A DNA stretch of 25,550 bases from JBHPHA01 sp042569905 (GTDB lineage: Bacteria; Patescibacteriota; Minisyncoccia; Moranbacterales; UBA9337): the NCBI GenBank assembly GCA_042569905.1, contig JBHPHA010000016.1, positions 1-25,550 of the forward strand. Reading direction: 5' to 3'. Positions 22,448 through 25,550 of the stretch are shown in pieces. Within the stretch, counting starts at the first letter, position 1. The number at the start of each line of letters is the position of its first letter. The translations under genes and the position numbers were made by a program. The notes below the pieces were generated by a model that ran no database searches, was not told the DNA's origin, and saw only the letters and a list, made by a program, of their open reading frames with translations.

Positions 22448-23638
22448 ATGGCAGAGAAATTTGAAAGAGGTAAATCCCATGTTAACGTAGGAACTATTGG
22501 TCATGTTGATCATGGTAAAACTACATTAACAGCAGCTATGCTGCATATTTTAAGTCTTAAAGGACTTGCAAAAGAAAGAGCAGTTGATGAGATTGACAAG
22601 GCTCCTGAAGAGAAAGAGCGTGGAATCACTATTGCTACAGCTCATTGTGAGTATGAATCTGAAAAGAGACATTACGCTCATGTAGATTGTCCAGGTCATG
22701 CTGATTATATTAAGAATATGATCACTGGTGCAGCTCAAATGGATGGTGCTATTTTAGTAGTAAGTGCTACTGATGGTCCTATGCCTCAAACTAGAGAACA
22801 TATTCTATTGGCTCGCCAAGTTGGTGTTCCTGCAATTGTAGTATTCATCAATAAAATTGATATGGTGGATGACCCAGAATTGGTTGACCTTGTTGAGGAA
22901 GAAATTAAAGAACTTCTAACAAAGTATGAGTTTGATGGAGATAATGCAGCTGTTGTTCGTGGATCTGCTATTAAAGCTCTTGAAGCTACTACACTTGAAG
23001 ACGAGGGTGCAAAACCAATATTAGACTTAGTGGATGCTTTGGATGCTAATATCCCAGATCCAGTTAGAGAAACTGATAAGCCAATGTTGATGCCTATTGA
23101 AGATATTTTCTCAATTGAAGGTCGTGGAACAGTGGTAACAGGTAGGATTGAAAGAGGTATTTTGAATCTTAATGACGAAGTTGAAATCGTAGGACTTAGA
23201 GATACTCAAAAGACAATTGTAACTGGTATTGAGATGTTTAATAAGCAACTTGATAGAGGTGAAGCTGGAGATAACGCAGGTATCCTTTTAAGAGGAACTA
23301 AGAAGGAAGATGTGGAAAGAGGTCAAGTATTGGCTATTCCAGGATCAATCAATCCTCACAGTGAGTTTGAATGTGAAATTTACGTTCTAACTAAAGAGGA
23401 AGGTGGAAGACATACTCCATTCTTTAAGGGATATAAACCACAATTTTATATCAGAACAACTGACGTAACTGGAGAAGTTGAACTTCCAGAAGGAACTGAA
23501 ATGGTTATGCCTGGTGATACAGTAAACTTGAAAGTTAAATTGGTTTCTAACGTAGCTATGGAAGAGGGAATGAGATTCGCTATTCGCGAAGGTGGAAGAA
23601 CTGTTGGAGCTGGTATTGCAACAAAGATTATTAAATAA
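22448..23638 (+). CDS. tuf: translation elongation factor Tu
   Basis: EF-Tu carries aminoacyl-tRNA to the ribosome as a GTP complex. The 396-residue protein is full length with all three domains. G1 GHVDHGKT (18-25), the switch-I RGITI segment, G3 DCPGHADY (80-87, with catalytic H84), G4 NKIDM and G5 GSAIKA are intact. Domains 2 and 3 are marked by IEGRGTVVTGRIERG and HTPFFKGYKPQFYIRTTDVTG. The ATG has no Shine-Dalgarno, only an A/T-rich leader with a hairpin just before it, despite the high expression expected for the protein. rpsJ follows 79 bp later, an arrangement that commonly links tuf to the S10 operon. Confidence 0.98.
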   Translation: MAEKFERGKSHVNVGTIGHVDHGKTTLTAAMLHILSLKGLAKERAVDEIDKAPEEKERGITIATAHCEYESEKRHYAHVDCPGHADYIKNMITGAAQMDGAILVVSATDGPMPQTREHILLARQVGVPAIVVFINKIDMVDDPELVDLVEEEIKELLTKYEFDGDNAAVVRGSAIKALEATTLEDEGAKPILDLVDALDANIPDPVRETDKPMLMPIEDIFSIEGRGTVVTGRIERGILNLNDEVEIVGLRDTQKTIVTGIEMFNKQLDRGEAGDNAGILLRGTKKEDVERGQVLAIPGSINPHSEFECEIYVLTKEEGGRHTPFFKGYKPQFYIRTTDVTGEVELPEGTEMVMPGDTVNLKVKLVSNVAMEEGMRFAIREGGRTVGAGIATKIIK

Positions 23639-23653
23639 ATCTTGAAATATAGA

Positions 23654-23676
23654 GAGAGCGAGTCTTACTCGCTCTC
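23654..23676 (+). other. GC-rich hairpin between tuf and rpsJ
   Basis: A perfect 10-bp stem (23654-23663 with 23667-23676) and a 3-nt loop. Neither strand has a proper T run after it, so it is more likely an RNA-stability or processing element that lets tuf mRNA outlast rpsJ mRNA than a full terminator. Confidence 0.6.
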
Positions 23677-23717
23677 CAAAAGAAGATAATAAAATTTTTA
23701 TTGAGTGAATTATAAAA

Positions 23718-24038
23718 ATGATTAAGAAAGAAGAACAATCAAGAATTAGGATTAAAATCAAAGCTTACGATAGTAAGGTTATTGATCAGTCAGCTAAGAA
23801 GATTGTTGAAACAGTAATGCGATCTGGAGCGGAAGTTTCTGGTCCTGTGCCGTTACCAACAGAGATTCATAAAGTTACTGTTAATAAATCAACTTTCGTA
23901 AATAAGGATGCTCGTGATCAGTATGAGATGAGGATTCACAAAAGATTGGTTGACATAAATAATCCAAAACCAAAGACAATTGATGATTTAACTAACCTGG
24001 ATTTACCAGCTGGTGTTGACATCGAGATAAAAATGTAA
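23718..24038 (+). CDS. rpsJ: 30S ribosomal protein S10
   Basis: Ribosomal protein uS10 (NusE), also a NusB partner in antitermination. The 106-residue protein has the full family pattern: RIRIKIKAYDSKVIDQSAKKIVET, GPVPLPTEIHKVTVNKSTFV, and the loop and helix with DQYEMRIHKRLVDI, ending LPAGVDIEIKM. Length is normal. It is preceded by tuf and followed by rplC after an unusually large 219-bp spacer that holds a promoter, a long inverted repeat and a structured leader. The ATG follows an A-rich tract with no Shine-Dalgarno. Confidence 0.97.
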   Translation: MIKKEEQSRIRIKIKAYDSKVIDQSAKKIVETVMRSGAEVSGPVPLPTEIHKVTVNKSTFVNKDARDQYEMRIHKRLVDINNPKPKTIDDLTNLDLPAGVDIEIKM

Positions 24039-24044
24039 TATATT

Positions 24045-24129
24045 CTACGGGTTACTGATTTTACATTAATAAATAGTTCTGCTATAATTATTTAGCGACA
24101 AGTATTAATGCAAAATCAGTAATTCGTAG
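24045..24129. repeat. 26-bp inverted repeat flanking the rplC promoter
   Basis: Left arm 24045-24070 pairs with right arm 24104-24129 at 25 of 26 positions in RNA (two G-U pairs, one A-C mismatch at 24063/24111); as DNA, 23 of 26 positions are exact. The 33-bp spacer (24071-24103) contains the -10 of the rplC promoter, whose -35 lies in the left arm. There is no T run after it. It has the same design as 14937-15056 but an unrelated sequence. Confidence 0.9.
24060..24088 (+). promoter_or_regulatory. promoter for rplC-rplD
   Basis: TTTACA (24060-24065), a 17-bp spacer, TGC-TATAAT (TATAAT at 24083-24088), both a near-consensus -35 and an extended -10. The start site near 24095 lies in the repeat spacer, so a transcript begun here holds only the right arm. 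Confidence 0.75.
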
Positions 24130-24257
24130 GGTGTATGTAAATATTGAGAACTAGTTAAAGTCCTCCCTGGGCGGATACTCAACTAGCCTATCATCATTAT
24201 TATAATAATGTAATGTTAGAGCTGGCTTGTAAAAGCAGTTTTTTTGTTTAAAAAAAT
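24130..24257 (+). promoter_or_regulatory. structured leader of rplC with attenuator-like end
   Basis: Several stems: CTAGTT/AACTAG (24151-24156 with 24181-24186) enclosing a CCTCCCTGGGCGG core; a perfect 16-bp palindrome at 24195-24210; and a short bulged stem at about 24222-24237 (CTG-g-CTT with AAGCAG) followed by seven T (24239-24245). That last part looks like an attenuator just before the rplC ATG. Ribosomal protein operons are often controlled by one of their own products through such leaders; in many bacteria L4 controls the S10 operon. Control by L4 here is inference. Confidence 0.55.
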
Positions 24258-24827
24258 ATGAAGTTTATATTAGGTAGAAAATTAGGAATGACGACTATTT
24301 ATAGTCAAGACAAAGGAGCAGTTAATGTTACCTTACTTGAGTGTGAACCTAACAAGGTTTCCTTAGTTAGAACACTTGAAAGAGATGAATACAGTGCTGT
24401 TCAAGTAGAAGTTCAGAAAACTAGTAAAAAAGTTTTTAGAAAGGAATTTAGAATTAGTGAGAGTGAAGGAGCTAATTTTGAATTAGGAAGTGAAATCGGT
24501 GTCGATATTTTTGAAGTAGGTGAAATCGCAGCTATTTCTGGTGTTTCTAAGGCTAAAGGTTTTCAAGGTGTTATGAAGAGACATGGTTTCCATGGATCTC
24601 CTGCTTCACATGGACACAGACACGATCATAGAGCACCCGGTTCTATTGGTAGTGCATATCCTCAACATGTAGTTAAGGGTAAGAAAATGGCAGGAAGAAT
24701 GGGTGGGGATAATCACACTACTAAAGGAGTAGAGATTGCCTATGTTGATAAGGAGAAGAATTTAGTAGGAATTAAAGGCGCAGTTCCTGGTATTAATGGT
24801 GGAATGATAGAATTAGTTGTTGCGTAA
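24258..24827 (+). CDS. rplC: 50S ribosomal protein L3
   Basis: Ribosomal protein uL3, an early assembly protein of the large subunit near the peptidyl-transferase centre. The 189-residue protein opens with FILGRKLGMTTIYSQDKG and has the central extended loop GFQGVMKRHGFHGSPASHGHRHDHRAPGSIG, split by the family's basic tip, then KGKKMAGRMGG and the ending VPGINGGMIELV. It is somewhat shorter than the E. coli protein (about 209 residues), mainly in the N-terminal barrel. It starts a transcription unit with rplD, with its own promoter and leader. Bases 24759-24813 near its 3' end recur exactly at the right edge of the window. Confidence 0.97.
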   Translation: MKFILGRKLGMTTIYSQDKGAVNVTLLECEPNKVSLVRTLERDEYSAVQVEVQKTSKKVFRKEFRISESEGANFELGSEIGVDIFEVGEIAAISGVSKAKGFQGVMKRHGFHGSPASHGHRHDHRAPGSIGSAYPQHVVKGKKMAGRMGGDNHTTKGVEIAYVDKEKNLVGIKGAVPGINGGMIELVVA

Positions 24828-24864
24828 GCGTTATTTATAAGAAGATATTATTTGTTATATTACT

Positions 24865-25497
24865 ATGTCAAAGGTAAAAGTCTATAATTTTAAAGGAGAA
24901 GAGTTGAAGGATATTAAACTATCTGAGGATATTTTTGGTGTGAAATCAAACAATGATCTTGTTCATCAAGTTTATGTTGCTTTGATGGCTAATCAAAGAC
25001 AATCAAATGCTCATACTAAGAATCGTGCCGAAAGAACTGGTTCTGGTAGAAAGCCTTGGAAGCAGAAAGGAACTGGACGAGCAAGAACAGGTAGTGTTAA
25101 AAATCCTATTTGGAGAAAGGGTGGAGTTATTTTTGGTCCAACAAACGAAAGGAATTATACAAAAAAGATTAACAAGAAGGTTAATACTATAGCTATAAAG
25201 ACTGTTTTAAGCGAGAAAGCTAGATCTGAAAGTATTGTTATTTTCGATAAGATTGAATCAAAAAATGTAAAAACAAAGGATATCGCTAATGCGCTTAATA
25301 AGGTGGGTGTTTTGGGTGGTAGCACTTTGTTGGTACTAGATAAGGATGAGAAAGATGCATTCATGTATTCTAGGAATATTGAAAAAGTTAACGTTGTTCC
25401 TGCAGATAGTTTGAATGTTATGGATATGCTAAACAATAAGAGTTTAGTTTTGAGTGAGGGTTCAATTAAGCACTTAGAAGATAAGTATAAAAAGTAA
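24865..25497 (+). CDS. rplD: 50S ribosomal protein L4
   Basis: Ribosomal protein uL4, which lines the exit tunnel and in many bacteria also represses its own operon. The 210-residue protein is complete. The tunnel loop is clear (QRQSNAHTKNRAERTGSG, RKPWKQKGTGRARTGSVK, WRKGGVIFGPTNERNY), followed by the Rossmann-like globular part with INKKVNTIAIKTVLSEKA and a C-terminal SLVLSEGSIKHLEDKY. It lies 37 bp after rplC. rplW, the expected next gene, is not present: the window ends 53 bp later in a copied stretch of rplC. The start ATG follows a T/A-rich spacer and lacks a Shine-Dalgarno. Confidence 0.97.
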   Translation: MSKVKVYNFKGEELKDIKLSEDIFGVKSNNDLVHQVYVALMANQRQSNAHTKNRAERTGSGRKPWKQKGTGRARTGSVKNPIWRKGGVIFGPTNERNYTKKINKKVNTIAIKTVLSEKARSESIVIFDKIESKNVKTKDIANALNKVGVLGGSTLLVLDKDEKDAFMYSRNIEKVNVVPADSLNVMDMLNNKSLVLSEGSIKHLEDKYKK

Positions 25498-25550
25498 TTT
25501 AGTAGGAATTAAAGGCGCAGTTCCTGGTATTAATGGTGGAATGATAGAAT
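25496..25550 (+). repeat. 55-bp exact copy of the rplC 3' region at the window edge
   Basis: Bases 25496-25550 are identical to 24759-24813 in rplC, and the match begins within the rplD stop codon. Bases just before the match differ. An exact match of odd length 55 that runs to the very last base is what a de Bruijn assembly with k=55 leaves at a contig end, so this is probably an artefact, not a gene duplication. Confidence 0.85.

Noticed and set aside
245..25497. Use of a code with TGA read as glycine or tryptophan
   Set aside because: All recognised proteins are full length without any in-frame TGA, so there is no evidence that it is a sense codon, only that it is avoided as a stop.
25496..25550. 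A true duplication of rplC beginning after rplD
   Set aside because: The exact 55-bp length ending at the last base fits a contig-end overlap better than a biological copy.

Overview
This window looks like an AT-rich chromosomal contig from a Patescibacteria (Candidate Phyla Radiation) bacterium, most likely of the Parcubacteria type. The evidence is a compact house-keeping gene set with short spacers, a DUF4446 gene and a PEGA/beta-propeller gene beside rnc, a monoderm-style envelope set (MltG, DedA, MurJ) and a self-contained type IV pilus operon. Genes use the standard stop codons, but all 27 supported genes end in TAA or TAG and none in TGA. Almost no start codon is preceded by a Shine-Dalgarno sequence; leaders are A/T-rich instead. 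The lineage is my inference from gene content, not a phylogenetic result.

Layout. 1-520: a poorly resolved stretch with one small hypothetical gene and a terminator. 755-2470: rpmF, nusB and rnc, closed by a perfect bidirectional terminator. 2539-4510 (minus strand): DUF4446 protein and a PEGA/beta-propeller membrane protein. 4674-8984: an unknown seven-helix membrane protein, then mltG, a DedA-family gene and murJ, an envelope and peptidoglycan group. 9111-15525: a CheY-like regulator, then pilB, pilC and five prepilins. 15578-20541: a dCache-HAMP receptor with no output domain, a large 7TM-dCache-HAMP-PAS histidine kinase and a second CheY-like regulator. Its position after the pilus operon suggests, but does not prove, control of pili. 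20559-21605: a probable small RNA, tRNA-Ser, tRNA-Ala, two 88-bp tRNA-derived tandem repeats, tRNA-Ile and a GIY-YIG nuclease gene. 21702-25497: a membrane-anchored coiled-coil protein, tuf, rpsJ, rplC and rplD.

The most unusual region is 21052-21605. A GIY-YIG nuclease ORF starts 2 nt after the end of tRNA-Ile(GAT). Its last codons and its stop codon are themselves tRNA sequence, and it is followed by a second exact copy of the tRNA-Ile 3' half (40-bp direct repeat, 297 bp apart). Upstream lie two perfect 88-bp repeats that join the tRNA-Ile 5' half to the same hairpin found at the nuclease 3' end. This looks like a nuclease-bearing element that targets or has captured a tRNA gene.

A second theme is promoters placed inside inverted repeats. 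A perfect 26-bp repeat encloses the pilin promoter (14937-15056), a 25-of-26-bp repeat encloses the rplC promoter (24045-24129), and weaker versions surround the rnc and 4674-gene promoters. They could be invertible switches or hairpins that silence read-through transcripts. Other points of note are a prepilin with two identically spaced eight-cysteine repeats, a PilC fused to an SH3-like domain, and a 55-bp exact repeat at the right edge that is probably an assembly-graph artefact.
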